A stretch of 64,000 bases of DNA from JACKCB01 sp964452775 (GTDB lineage Bacteria; Chloroflexota; Anaerolineae; Promineifilales; Promineifilaceae), in NCBI GenBank assembly GCA_964452775.1, contig CAYVQP010000003.1, positions 1-64,000 of the forward strand, read 5' to 3'. Below the pieces are notes generated by a model, which was not told the DNA's origin, made no database searches, and worked only from the letters and a program-made list of their open reading frames with translations. Every line of letters starts with the position of its first letter. Position 1 is the stretch's first letter. The translations under genes and the position numbers were made by a program. This document shows positions 8,749 to 16,547 of the stretch, in pieces.

Positions 8749-9519
8749 CTAGTAGCGCAGCGAGAGACAACTCAAGCCGCCATCCATCTTGCGATACTCG
8801 GACACATCCAGGATCAGCAGGCGATAGCCGAGATCGGCGAGCATGGCTTGGAAGCGGGGATAGCCGGCGGCCAGCAGCAGATAATCATTGACGCGCACAC
8901 AATTGGCGGCGTACTGCTCATCATCAGGCGTCCGCACGATCTCATAACCATGAAATACCGCCCGACCTGCCAGCGCAGGAACCAGCGCCAGACGATCATG
9001 CCCCAGGTAGGCGATGCCGCTTTTCAGGTGCAGCAGCTCCGGCATCCCGCGAATGTCCACGCAGGAGGTGGCGTAGCCGGCGGATTCCAGAAGGCCGGCC
9101 AATTGCCGCGCGCCTTCCTCGTTCGTCCGTTCAGAGAGGCCGATGAAAAAGTGGTCGCCCGCCTGGCAAATGTCTCCACCGTCCAACAGGCCGGGAGCAG
9201 TGATCTCATGCAGCGCGCCGAAGTGGCGGGCCAGAACCGGCTGCATAGCTGCTGCCTCGCCGCGACGCGAGGGCGCGCCGGGGCGGGTCAGGACTGCGCA
9301 GCCGGCAGCCAGAACAGCCACATCCTCGACAAATGTGCCGTCCGGGTAGAGCAGGTCTGCTTCCAAGCGTTCAACAACGAGGCCGCACTGTTCCAGCGCG
9401 CGGCAATATTGCTCATGCTGTCCCCGGGCCAGCTCGTAATCCGGCTTGCCCAGGTCAACCGTCGTCAGACCGCCGGCGAAGTTCGCTCCCGGCGGGCGCA
9501 CAATGGCGTGGTGAAACAT
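8749..9519 (-). CDS. Dimethylarginine dimethylaminohydrolase (DDAH)-like amidinotransferase
   Basis: The 256-residue protein carries the DDAH/arginine deiminase superfamily signatures: PDGTFVEDVAVL (59-70), LLDGGDI (111-117), His164 in ELLHLKSG and a nucleophilic Cys251 in GGLSCLSLR near the C-terminus. Length agrees with bacterial dimethylargininases (about 255). These enzymes hydrolyse N-methylated arginines to citrulline and methylamines, or in close relatives arginine to citrulline. The GGLSC ending with a single domain favours DDAH over the longer arginine deiminase. A purine-rich AGAGGAAGAAA precedes the ATG. It is separated from the helicase operon by the latter's promoter, so it is likely transcribed separately. 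Confidence 0.85.
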   Translation of the reverse strand: MFHHAIVRPPGANFAGGLTTVDLGKPDYELARGQHEQYCRALEQCGLVVERLEADLLYPDGTFVEDVAVLAAGCAVLTRPGAPSRRGEAAAMQPVLARHFGALHEITAPGLLDGGDICQAGDHFFIGLSERTNEEGARQLAGLLESAGYATSCVDIRGMPELLHLKSGIAYLGHDRLALVPALAGRAVFHGYEIVRTPDDEQYAANCVRVNDYLLLAAGYPRFQAMLADLGYRLLILDVSEYRKMDGGLSCLSLRY

Positions 9520-9693
9520 TTTCTTCCTCTGCCTTTTGTGCAGCGTCTACCTCTGCCGGCCTGCACAAACGCTGTTTGCCAAGGGGCAAAACATTGTAGG
9601 GCATATCGGCGGCCTGACAAGCCGGGCGCAGTCGCTCAGGAAGGGGACCGGCGTCTGGCGAGTATGGCCGGGAGGTCATACAATCCATGTTCT

Positions 9694-9719
9694 CAAAAAA
9701 AGAGACTTGCGGAGTCTCT
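9694..9719 (-). terminator. Rho-independent terminator reading leftwards
   Basis: Read on the minus strand, AGAGACTCCGCAAGTCTCT (stem 7, loop 5) is followed directly by seven T residues. It would stop transcripts coming from the right (the zinc-ribbon genes at 10309-10852) before they enter the DDAH-like gene. On the plus strand there is no T tract. Confidence 0.6.
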
Positions 9720-9774
9720 GGTAGCAGCTTGTGACGAGAACATTTGGTTCAGCGAAATCGACAGGGAAGCAAAT

Positions 9775-10260
9775 ATGAAGAGCGGCTGGTGGAAAGGCGA
9801 ACGGGGCGAGTGGTATGTTGTCGGCCAGTTTGTGTTCTTTGGCCTGATCTTCGCTGTTCCCTTCCTCACCGGCAGTTTTGGGAGTTGGCCGGCGCCCTGG
9901 AATGTGATTGGTTTCGCACTGGGGCTGTTGATGGGTGGGCTGGGGCTACTGCTGACCCTTGCCGGGCTGGTCAGCCTGGGCCGGAACCTGGCCGTCGTAC
10001 CGCAACCAAAGGCTGATGCGGTCTTTGTGGAGAGCGGCGCTTACCGATTGGTGCGGCACCCCATCTATAGCGGCATCGTCCTGGGTGCGCTGGGGTGGGG
10101 CCTATTGACCAACAGTCTGGCGACCCTGCTGCTCGCTGCCGGCTTGCTCCTGCTCCTAGATGTTAAGTCGCGGCGGGAGGAACAGTGGCTTAGAGAGAAG
10201 TTCCCCGAGTATGCCGGCTACCAACAGCGAGTAAAGAAGTTGTTCCCCTATATCTACTGA
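9775..10260 (+). CDS. Isoprenylcysteine carboxyl methyltransferase (ICMT)-like integral membrane protein
   Basis: The 161-residue protein has three or four hydrophobic segments (about 15-32, 40-65, 98-125) and the family's C-terminal signature: YRLVRHPIYSGIV, then EEQWLREKFPEYAGYQQRVKKLFPYIY, which forms the SAM pocket in ICMT and related methyltransferases (NnrU/PEMT superfamily). Bacteria lack prenylated CaaX proteins, so the substrate is probably a lipid or small molecule. The open frame extends far upstream, but the ATG at 9775 with AGGGA nine bases before it and a hydrophobic N-terminus immediately after is the natural start. Neighbours give no operon context. Confidence 0.82.
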   Translation: MKSGWWKGERGEWYVVGQFVFFGLIFAVPFLTGSFGSWPAPWNVIGFALGLLMGGLGLLLTLAGLVSLGRNLAVVPQPKADAVFVESGAYRLVRHPIYSGIVLGALGWGLLTNSLATLLLAAGLLLLLDVKSRREEQWLREKFPEYAGYQQRVKKLFPYIY

Positions 10261-10308
10261 ACGCTCGAACCCGGCGGCGGCTGTCGTCACCCCCTGTGCA
10301 GCGCCGCC

Positions 10309-10545
10309 CTAATCGTCCCAATCTGCTCCGTCGTCATCATACTCGGTCGCAAAGTCGGCTTCCTCTTCCTCGTATTCATCCAATGCCCAATCCAAAACAA
10401 GCGGCTGCCGGCTGATCACCTCCAGTTTTTCGGAGCACATCGGGCAGTCAATCACCTTGCCCTGGCGGGGGATAGTTTGAAAGTAGATAGGGTGGCTACA
10501 CTCCGGGCAATCCGCAGTAATGACCCTTTCACTCTTCTTTGCCAT
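10309..10545 (-). CDS. LysW-like zinc-ribbon protein with acidic tail
   Basis: The 78-residue protein has two CPxC knuckles (CPEC at 13-16, CPMC at 35-38), the signature of a single zinc ribbon, and a highly acidic C-terminal half (DEYEEEEADF, ending GADWDD). LysW, the amino-group carrier of lysine and arginine biosynthesis in Thermus, Deinococcus and many Chloroflexota, has the same ribbon but ends in EDWGE, whose terminal Glu is modified. Here the end is DWDD, so the carrier function is doubtful. LysX/LysZ partners are not in the window. It is 64 bases downstream of another zinc-ribbon gene on the same strand. Confidence 0.78.
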   Translation of the reverse strand: MAKKSERVITADCPECSHPIYFQTIPRQGKVIDCPMCSEKLEVISRQPLVLDWALDEYEEEEADFATEYDDDGADWDD

Positions 10546-10609
10546 CTCTCTTCCTCAAGAACAAAACCAATACCGGCCCATCTTCGGCAGGGCCACATCC
10601 GGATCGTGA

Positions 10610-10852
10610 TTAATAGGATTCTTCTATGTAACGCTGGTTGCCTTGCTGATCGCCGCTGGTCGGCTCCTCGAAGGCCCACTCAAAGCGAAGAGGCGCTGAC
10701 CGGGTGACGACGAGCAATGAATCGCAATCCTTGCAGGTGATCAGTTGCCCGCGCTTGGGGGGTTTACGCACGCGCACTATGGCGTCGCACGCCGGACACG
10801 TTCCTTCGATCTGCTTTGTGCGCCGATTCCGGCGACTTTCACTTTCTTCCAT
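10610..10852 (-). CDS. Small zinc-ribbon protein related to LysW
   Basis: From the ATG at 10852 the protein has 80 residues: a basic Ser/Arg-rich start (ESESRRNRRTK), then CPACDAIV and CKDCDSLL forming one zinc ribbon, then a short region ending with YIEESY. The ribbon resembles that of the neighbouring LysW-like gene (both end it with a LEVI/LLVV strand, then a P-L-x-x-x-W-A stretch), so the two are probably paralogues. A longer frame runs to a TTG at 10897, but the ATG with GGAGG upstream (12 bases, slightly long) is preferred. Function is unknown. Both are small enough to act as regulatory or carrier proteins. Confidence 0.7.
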   Translation of the reverse strand: MEESESRRNRRTKQIEGTCPACDAIVRVRKPPKRGQLITCKDCDSLLVVTRSAPLRFEWAFEEPTSGDQQGNQRYIEESY

Positions 10853-11156
10853 CTTGGACCAATTCCTCCGGATCAGAGAATGAACAGCACTGCTCAACTA
10901 GCCGCCGGTTGTTCGCTAACGTCCGTCTTTGTGGTCAATGCGGGGAATGATGGCAACCATATACTGCGCTACGCTAAGCTCTCACGCGCAAATAGTAGAA
11001 GAGACGGGTACATTTCCGGCGAAAATGGTGTGTCAAGCGCGTGACAATTATGCAATTCACGTGCCAGAGAGGTGTAAGAGAGCCTTGTTTACAGCAGTAG
11101 CCGGCAAATACATTGTGCAAAATTGCTCAAACAGGACCATATTTCTCCCACGTGCG
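10853..11156. other. Intergenic stretch with no recognised feature
   Basis: About 300 bases lie between the ends of two minus-strand genes' control regions. It is less GC-rich than its surroundings. I see no open frame with a credible start, no RNA structure and no repeat copy. It probably holds the promoter of the zinc-ribbon genes, but I could not find a convincing -35/-10 pair. Confidence 0.5.
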
Positions 11157-11834
11157 CTACCCCGCAAAACGATAGCCGACGCCGGGAATGTTCTCAATGT
11201 ACCAATGCTTGTCCGGCAACGGCTGAATCTTCTGCCGCAGCCGGCGTACCAGCCCGCGGACCAGTTCGCGGTTGCCGCTGCCGCTATAACCCCAGACGCG
11301 CTCCACGATGGTGTCTAGCGGAATGACATGGCCTGGATTGGTCATCAACAGATAAAGCAACCGAAATTCCAGTTGGGTGAGTTGGCGGGTCTCCCCATTT
11401 GCCAGCGCAACCCGCCGCGTCTCCGGGTCCAGGTTCAGGTCAGCCGATTGGATACTGGGCAGGGTCATCTCCGGCGTGCTGCCGATGCGCCGGAGCAAAA
11501 CTTGAGCATAGCGGGACAGTACCTTTGACGAAACGGAGCGATCCAGGACCAGGTCCGCCCCGGCATCCAGCAGCGCGCAGTGCTCTCCCTCGGTCAGGTG
11601 CTCGACAAGCAGCAACAACGGCGCATGGGTGATTGTGCGGATCCCCTCCACCTCGGCCGGGGTCGCCGAGCGGGGATTCAGCACCAGCAAGACCAGGTCA
11701 ACCGGGTGTTCGGCCAGCGCGGACCGCGCGTTCTGGGCGTCAGATGTCCGCGCCACCGCCAGACCGGCCCGGCGCAACACATAGCTCAGGAAATCTCTAT
11801 CTTCGCTGTCGCCGGCAATGATGATCGCCTGCAT
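11157..11834 (-). CDS. OmpR-type response regulator with degenerate receiver
   Basis: From the ATG at 11834 the protein has 225 residues. Residues 1-115 have a receiver fold (IIIAGDSEDRDFLSYVLRRAG) but the phospho-acceptor position reads LVLLVLNPR, with Val51 where Asp is expected. Residues 130-225 are an OmpR/PhoB winged helix (LTQLEFRLLYLLMTNPG, then a recognition region ELVRGLVRRLRQKI and the wing GVGYRF). It therefore probably binds DNA without phosphorylation by a kinase, and no histidine kinase is adjacent. An in-frame GTG three codons upstream is an alternative start. It is monocistronic, with an inverted-repeat element just upstream. Confidence 0.85.
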   Translation of the reverse strand: MQAIIIAGDSEDRDFLSYVLRRAGLAVARTSDAQNARSALAEHPVDLVLLVLNPRSATPAEVEGIRTITHAPLLLLVEHLTEGEHCALLDAGADLVLDRSVSSKVLSRYAQVLLRRIGSTPEMTLPSIQSADLNLDPETRRVALANGETRQLTQLEFRLLYLLMTNPGHVIPLDTIVERVWGYSGSGNRELVRGLVRRLRQKIQPLPDKHWYIENIPGVGYRFAG

Positions 11835-11862
11835 AGATCCCACACCACAGCGCTGACCTAGT

Positions 11863-11988
11863 GGTTCATTCGCTCTGTTCGTAACAAACCCCGCAGGTCG
11901 TCATCAGGTTCATCGCAGGACGAGCATACTCGGTCAGACCTGCGGGCTTTCCGCGACCTGCGTGCGAACGACTGAGCGAGACTCATCC
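11863..11988. repeat. MITE-like inverted-repeat element, copy 1 (GGTTCATT family)
   Basis: The left end GGTTCATTCGC is followed by GTTCGTAACAAACCCCGCAGGTC, and a right half contains AGACCTGCGGGCTTT and GTGCGAACGACTGAGCGAG. The inner arms (CCCGCAGGTC / GACCTGCGGG) pair. The same plan and much of the same sequence recur at 56831-56940, where pairing is better. No coding capacity. The right boundary is approximate, as that end has decayed. Confidence 0.6.
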
Positions 11989-12176
11989 AGGCCGGCCGAC
12001 TGACTGCAACGGCGCTGAATTGACAAAGAAGATTCTAGCGAAAATCAAGGCGGGATGCTATTGTAGGCGGGGGTAGGTTATGGTCATCTGCTGACCGCAA
12101 ACTCGCACCCTGGATTTAATACGATTCACCCGGCGAAGCGCTCCGCGTGCTGCCGGCCGGACAACAGGAGAGAGAA

Positions 12177-14444
12177 ATGAAACGCCTTGTGATGCCAATT
12201 CTGTTGGCCCTAGTCTTGTTGGGCGCCGTGATCGGAGCCGGCCGGCTGGAGGCCGACTCGCCGGCGCCGCCGACTCTGGTGTACATTGCCTCTCCGGCAA
12301 GCGGCGGCCGGCCTGCGTTGCCCGATGTGGGTGTAACCGTCTACACCTATCTAAGCGCTGCCGATGGTGGAGGGCTGCTGGCCGGAGTTGACCGGAGCGG
12401 CATGGAAGCATTGGCCTCGTTGGGCCTATCTTATCAGGTGTTGGAGGAGCTGCCGGCGAATGTCGGCTCTGTCCCCTACTACGTCGCCTACTCAATGCCG
12501 GGCCGGGAGCAGCTGGCCTGGGCGGAATACGGCGAGGTTCGTTTTGAGGGCGCGGGTTGGCGTTTGATGCGCATGACGCCGGAGGCCGCGACCCGACTGT
12601 CGGCCGCAGGGGCCGCATTGCAGCGGGTCATGCTCGACCCCAAGCCGGCTGTGCCGCCTGCACAACATGCCCGGGAAGACGTCATCTTTGATCCGGCCGT
12701 GCAGGCGATGATGAATCAGGTAACGACCGAAACTGTCTATTTGACGAACGGCGGCGTGAGCGGCGAGTGGCCGGTGATCATCTCCGGAGACCCCTACACA
12801 ATAGTCTCCCGCTATACCTACAGCGGCGAGCCGATTCAGAAAGCCACCGAGTATGTTGGAGAGTACCTTGCCGATCTCGGCATGGATGTGCAATACCACC
12901 AGTGGAGCGGCAGCGGCTACCCGAACGTGATCGGGGAAATCACCGGCCTCACCAATCCGGATGAGATTTACATCCTGTCCGCCCATCTCGATGACATGCC
13001 CCCGGGCCCCGTCGCTCCAGGCGCGGATGACAACGGTAGCGGAACCGCCGCGCTGTTGATTGCTGCGGAAATTCTCAGCCAGCAGCAATGGGGCTGCACC
13101 TTGCGCTTCGGTCTCTGGACCGGCGAAGAACAGGGATTACTCGGCAGCTATTATTACGCGCAGCAGGCATACGCCAACGGCGACAATATCGCCGGCGTCT
13201 TGAACCTGGACATGGTCGGCTGGAACACGCCAAACAGCAGCCCAGACATTGAACTGCATGCCGATTCCAGTCTTCCAGGTACCATCGAGCTGGCGCAGCT
13301 CTTTGCAGACGTCGTTGACGTGTACGATCTGGACCTGATTCCTGAGATCGTGCCGAACGGCATTGGGGCCAGCGATCATGCTTCATTCTGGGACTTCGGC
13401 TACGACGCTATTTTGGGTATCGAAGATCTCGATGATTTCAACCCCTACTATCACACGGTCAATGACCAGCTGCAGTATCTGGATATTGATTACTACACGG
13501 AGTTTGTCCGCGCCGGCCTGGGTTCATTTGTGCATATGAACGACTGCCGGATCGATACCTGCGAGCCGGTTCAGATCACAGCAGTCAACACGCAAACTAA
13601 CGGGTGCACGGTTGATTTCACGCCGGCCTACACCGGCACCGCCCCCATTGGCTGGGAGTGGACCTTCCAGAACGGTGTGCCGCCCACGAGCACCCTGGAA
13701 AGCCCGACGGGCATTGACTTTGGGGTCAGCGGCACGTACGTGTTCACGGCTACCGCCGCTAATTGCAGCGGCGCCGGCCTGGACACCTTCGTGGATACCG
13801 TAACGGTCTCCTGCGATAGTTGCACGCCCATCACGGGAGTCGAGTTGAGCCAAACCACGCCCGGCCCGATACTTCCCGGCGACCCGGTCGAATTTGGGGC
13901 TGACCTGATGCCGGATGATGCCGGCAAGCCCTATGGCTACACCATTTCGGTGGACGGAACGCCGGTGCTCAACGGGCAAAGCAGCGATGATCCCCTGGAG
14001 TTCCAGTACAGCTTCAGCGAAGCCGGCGAGTACACCGTCTCGATCTCTACCTGGAATTGTGAGTCAGGCAAGCCGGCGACCGATGAGATCGTAGTCGTCG
14101 TCGAAGCTCCGGCATGTATAGCCCTGACAGAAGTTGACCTGGAGGACCTGGAGGGCAGCGACATTCTGCCGGGAGACGAGGTTTCCTTCAGCGCGGACCT
14201 GGATCCCGACGATGCCGCCAAACCTTACAGCTACACGGTTACCATTGACGGCGCGCCGATCGTCAGCGGACAGAGCAGCGATGACCCGCTGGAGTTTCAA
14301 TACACGTTCGCGGAGGCCGGCGAGTACGAGGTGGAAATCTCTGCCTGGAACTGTGATATGACCGAGCCGGTAACGGATTCGGAGACCGTTACCGTTGCGG
14401 CGCCGGTGTACTGGTTATACTTGCCCGCGATCTGGCGGCCATGA
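12177..14444 (+). CDS. Secreted M28-family metallopeptidase with C-terminal repeat domains
   Basis: The 755-residue protein starts at the ATG after ACAGGAGAG and has a signal peptide (residues 1-22, LVMPILLALVLLGAVIGAG). The M28 catalytic domain (about 230-450) shows the zinc ligands in SAHLDD, GADDNGSG, the catalytic/ligand pair in TGEEQG, LDMVGW and SDHASFW. A PKD-like domain follows (about 465-550), then two near-duplicate modules of roughly 95 residues sharing PGDxVxFxADLxPDDAxKPY and GQSSDDPLEFQY. The protein ends VYWLYLPAIWRP. Endings of the YLPxxxR type recur in secreted Chloroflexota proteins and may be a sorting or anchoring signal; that is inference. It is expected to be an extracellular aminopeptidase. 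Confidence 0.92.
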   Translation: MKRLVMPILLALVLLGAVIGAGRLEADSPAPPTLVYIASPASGGRPALPDVGVTVYTYLSAADGGGLLAGVDRSGMEALASLGLSYQVLEELPANVGSVPYYVAYSMPGREQLAWAEYGEVRFEGAGWRLMRMTPEAATRLSAAGAALQRVMLDPKPAVPPAQHAREDVIFDPAVQAMMNQVTTETVYLTNGGVSGEWPVIISGDPYTIVSRYTYSGEPIQKATEYVGEYLADLGMDVQYHQWSGSGYPNVIGEITGLTNPDEIYILSAHLDDMPPGPVAPGADDNGSGTAALLIAAEILSQQQWGCTLRFGLWTGEEQGLLGSYYYAQQAYANGDNIAGVLNLDMVGWNTPNSSPDIELHADSSLPGTIELAQLFADVVDVYDLDLIPEIVPNGIGASDHASFWDFGYDAILGIEDLDDFNPYYHTVNDQLQYLDIDYYTEFVRAGLGSFVHMNDCRIDTCEPVQITAVNTQTNGCTVDFTPAYTGTAPIGWEWTFQNGVPPTSTLESPTGIDFGVSGTYVFTATAANCSGAGLDTFVDTVTVSCDSCTPITGVELSQTTPGPILPGDPVEFGADLMPDDAGKPYGYTISVDGTPVLNGQSSDDPLEFQYSFSEAGEYTVSISTWNCESGKPATDEIVVVVEAPACIALTEVDLEDLEGSDILPGDEVSFSADLDPDDAAKPYSYTVTIDGAPIVSGQSSDDPLEFQYTFAEAGEYEVEISAWNCDMTEPVTDSETVTVAAPVYWLYLPAIWRP

Positions 14445-14465
14445 TCCGCCGGTGACCGGCGGCGG

Positions 14466-14921
14466 TCACTGGGCGTCGGCCAATTGAATGAGGCGACGGA
14501 TCATCTCCTGCGCCACGTGCGCTTCCGTCGCCTTTGAGTCCTTCAGTAGCTCCTGAAAGTCGTCGCGATCGAGCGCCAGCACTTCGACCTCGCCATCTTC
14601 TGGCGCGCGCACGGTCGCGGTGCGCGGCTGATTCCTGAACAGGCCGATCTCGCCGAAATAATCTCCCGGCAGACGTGGCTCGAGTGCGGTGATGTCTCCG
14701 CCGAGGTCTTCGTGGACTATCTCAGCCCGCCCGGCGGTGACGATATAGAAGCGATCGGCCGGCTCGCCCTGCCGGATGATCACCTGCCCGGGCGCATAGC
14801 GCAAACGCACGAATTTGGGGGAGAGCTCAGCAACTTGCCTGGGTGATAGCCGGTCCAGCGCCCTGGCTACCTGCTCCCGGGTTACCTGCTCATCTTCCTC
14901 AGAGTAGTCGTTGTCCGTCAT
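14466..14921 (-). CDS. Cyclic-nucleotide-binding (CNMP) domain protein
   Basis: The 151-residue protein is a single cNMP-binding beta-roll: FVRLRYAPGQVIIRQGEPADRFYIVTAG in pieces, then the phosphate-binding cassette FGEIGLFRNQPRTATVRA with the conserved Glu and Arg. It has no helix-turn-helix, so it is not a CRP-type regulator by itself. An N-terminal helix (residues 14-30, VTREQVARALDRLSP) precedes the roll. The intact cassette suggests it binds cAMP or cGMP. The next minus-strand gene, GyrI-like, ends 21 bases upstream of its start, so the two are probably co-transcribed. It converges with the M28 peptidase gene. Confidence 0.88.
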   Translation of the reverse strand: MTDNDYSEEDEQVTREQVARALDRLSPRQVAELSPKFVRLRYAPGQVIIRQGEPADRFYIVTAGRAEIVHEDLGGDITALEPRLPGDYFGEIGLFRNQPRTATVRAPEDGEVEVLALDRDDFQELLKDSKATEAHVAQEMIRRLIQLADAQ

Positions 14922-14942
14922 CTCACTCTCCTGCCAATCTGC

Positions 14943-15569
14943 TCACATCTTCGCTCGCACCGGCTGGCGCAGCACAGTCTGCAACTTCTCGGGCGCAACC
15001 CGGCGGGCGTCGCTCAGGTAAATCTCGTGGTGCTTGCCGATCATCTCGTAGCCGTTGGCGGGGATGAAGTCATGGTGCAGCCGCTGCAGGACCGGCCCCT
15101 CATCATCATACGAACCGATGTGCATGATCTGGACTGATAGACCCTCGTGATACGTTTCCAGGCGCAATCTGGATAAGGCTGCCGGGGTCTTCTGCTTCTC
15201 CAGCACCGCATAGGCATCGGAGAATAGCGCCGCGGTGATCCACTCCGGCTGCATAATCATCATCGTCCACTCCCACCGGCTCTTGTCACGGCTGGCGGTG
15301 AAGGAGTCCATATCCTCCGCCCACCACAATCCCTCCAGGGGCATGACCGCATAATCCTTACCCGTTTCTTCTCTGCTGATGAACTTGATCTTGTAGGCGA
15401 CCGCGTACAGCGCTTCCAGAGCCTCCCGATATGACTGGGCGGTGTTAGGATCGCCATGCCCGTCAACCATCAGAAACTGCATGGCCGGCACGTCCACCAC
15501 AGAGAACCGCTCGCTCGATGGACGATAAAGCTGCTTCATCTCGCGCTTGAGATCAATCTTGTTGTGCAT
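14943..15569 (-). CDS. GyrI-like small-molecule-binding domain protein
   Basis: The 208-residue protein matches the GyrI-like/SOUL-type effector-binding domain: FSVVDVPAMQFLMVDGHGDP at the start, a central PLEGLWW motif, and a C-terminal YEMIGKHHEIYLSDARRVAPEKL segment typical of this family. Such proteins bind small ligands or toxins and are often stand-alone relatives of the AraC-linked ligand-binding domain. The ATG at 15569 is chosen over a longer frame because AAGGGATG lies nine bases upstream. It is the first gene of a pair with the cNMP-binding protein, so a ligand-sensing role for the pair is possible but unproven. Confidence 0.87.
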   Translation of the reverse strand: MHNKIDLKREMKQLYRPSSERFSVVDVPAMQFLMVDGHGDPNTAQSYREALEALYAVAYKIKFISREETGKDYAVMPLEGLWWAEDMDSFTASRDKSRWEWTMMIMQPEWITAALFSDAYAVLEKQKTPAALSRLRLETYHEGLSVQIMHIGSYDDEGPVLQRLHHDFIPANGYEMIGKHHEIYLSDARRVAPEKLQTVLRQPVRAKM

Positions 15570-15775
15570 GGTGACATCCCTTGAAATTGGCGAACCGACC
15601 ATTCATATCTTAGCCGAAATCAGGAGCAGCTACCAGCGCCGGCGCACTACATGGCCGGCCATTCGCCACAAACTGACGCTGATGGAACGCGCGATTCGGT
15701 ATAATCTCTTAGGTGCGCCAAAGACTGACGGGCGACGTCCCGGTGCATCCCGATTAAGCCCACAGGAGTAGATCT

Positions 15776-16378
15776 ATGAGTGACCTTGCCACTGCCATCC
15801 GCCGGCGCCGCGCCATCCGCCGCTACCTCGACCGGCCCGTCCCTGACGCGCTGTTAGAGGAGTTGCTGGAGAGCGCCGCCTGGGCTCCTTCCGCCCACAA
15901 TCGGCAGCCCTGGCGCTTCGCGATCATGTCGGACCGGGCCGGCAAGGAACGTCTGGCCCGGGCAATGGGTGAACGACTGCGGGCCGACCGGTCGGCGGAT
16001 GGCGACCCGCCGGCGGCAATTGAGCGGGATGTCGCTCGCTCTTACAGCCGAATCACCTCCGCGCCGGTGGTGATCGTGGTCTGCGTTTCCATGATTGATA
16101 TGGATGACTATCCCGATTCCCGCCGGGCGACGGCCGAACGCACGATGGCGACGCAGAGCGTGGCCATGGCGGTGCAAAATATCTGGCTGACGGCGCACGA
16201 TGCCGGCCTGGGCGCATGCTGGTTATGCGCGCCGCTATTCGTTCCTGACCTGGTGCGCGAGACGCTGTCCCTGCCGGCGGACTGGCAGCCGCAGGGGTTG
16301 TTGACCCTGGGTTGGCCGGCTGAAATCCGGGAAAAGTCGCGCGTTCCCTGGCGCGAAAACGTGATTTTCCTCAACTAA
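15776..16378 (+). CDS. Nitroreductase-family FMN oxidoreductase
   Basis: The 200-residue protein has the nitroreductase fold motifs: IRRRRAIRRYLDRPVP at the N-terminus (FMN phosphate-binding arginines), the AAWAPSAHNRQPWRFAI segment that contacts the flavin, and a C-terminal GWPAEIREKSRVPW. A middle cysteine-containing GLGACWLCAP lies where the dimer and flavin sites meet. Family members reduce nitro groups, quinones or, in FbiB-like proteins, join F420 biosynthesis; the latter resemble it in the N-terminus, so an F420-related role cannot be excluded. AGGAG precedes the ATG by seven bases. It is a single gene followed by the promoter of the ABC exporter. Confidence 0.9.
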   Translation: MSDLATAIRRRRAIRRYLDRPVPDALLEELLESAAWAPSAHNRQPWRFAIMSDRAGKERLARAMGERLRADRSADGDPPAAIERDVARSYSRITSAPVVIVVCVSMIDMDDYPDSRRATAERTMATQSVAMAVQNIWLTAHDAGLGACWLCAPLFVPDLVRETLSLPADWQPQGLLTLGWPAEIREKSRVPWRENVIFLN

Positions 16379-16414
16379 CCGCGCCGCCCCCCGGAATCAA
16401 GAGCAGATCCGTGA

Positions 16415-16442
16415 TTGCGAAAAAATTAGACAATGGTATAAT
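16415..16442 (+). promoter_or_regulatory. Sigma70-type promoter of the ABC exporter operon
   Basis: TTGCGA (16415-16420) and a perfect TATAAT (16437-16442) are separated by 16 bases in an AT-rich pocket unlike the surroundings. The predicted leader is about 100 bases to the TTG start at 16548. Confidence 0.7.
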
Positions 16443-16547
16443 ATTGTTGACTTGTTCAGAAAGCAATCAGCCATTCGAGTCCAATTGGCAGTTGAAGTTT
16501 GTTGCGGAGAAAGTGGGCTGTAAGGCGCACTCGTACCAGGGTTTAGC

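Noticed and set aside
8698..9774. Long plus-strand extension upstream of the ICMT-like gene
   Set aside because: It is antisense to the DDAH-like gene, lacks family similarity and codon pattern; the ATG at 9775 has a ribosome site and starts the conserved domain.
10853..10897. N-terminal extension of the zinc-ribbon protein from a TTG at 10897
   Set aside because: No ribosome site precedes the TTG; the ATG at 10852 has GGAGG upstream and begins just before the conserved ribbon.
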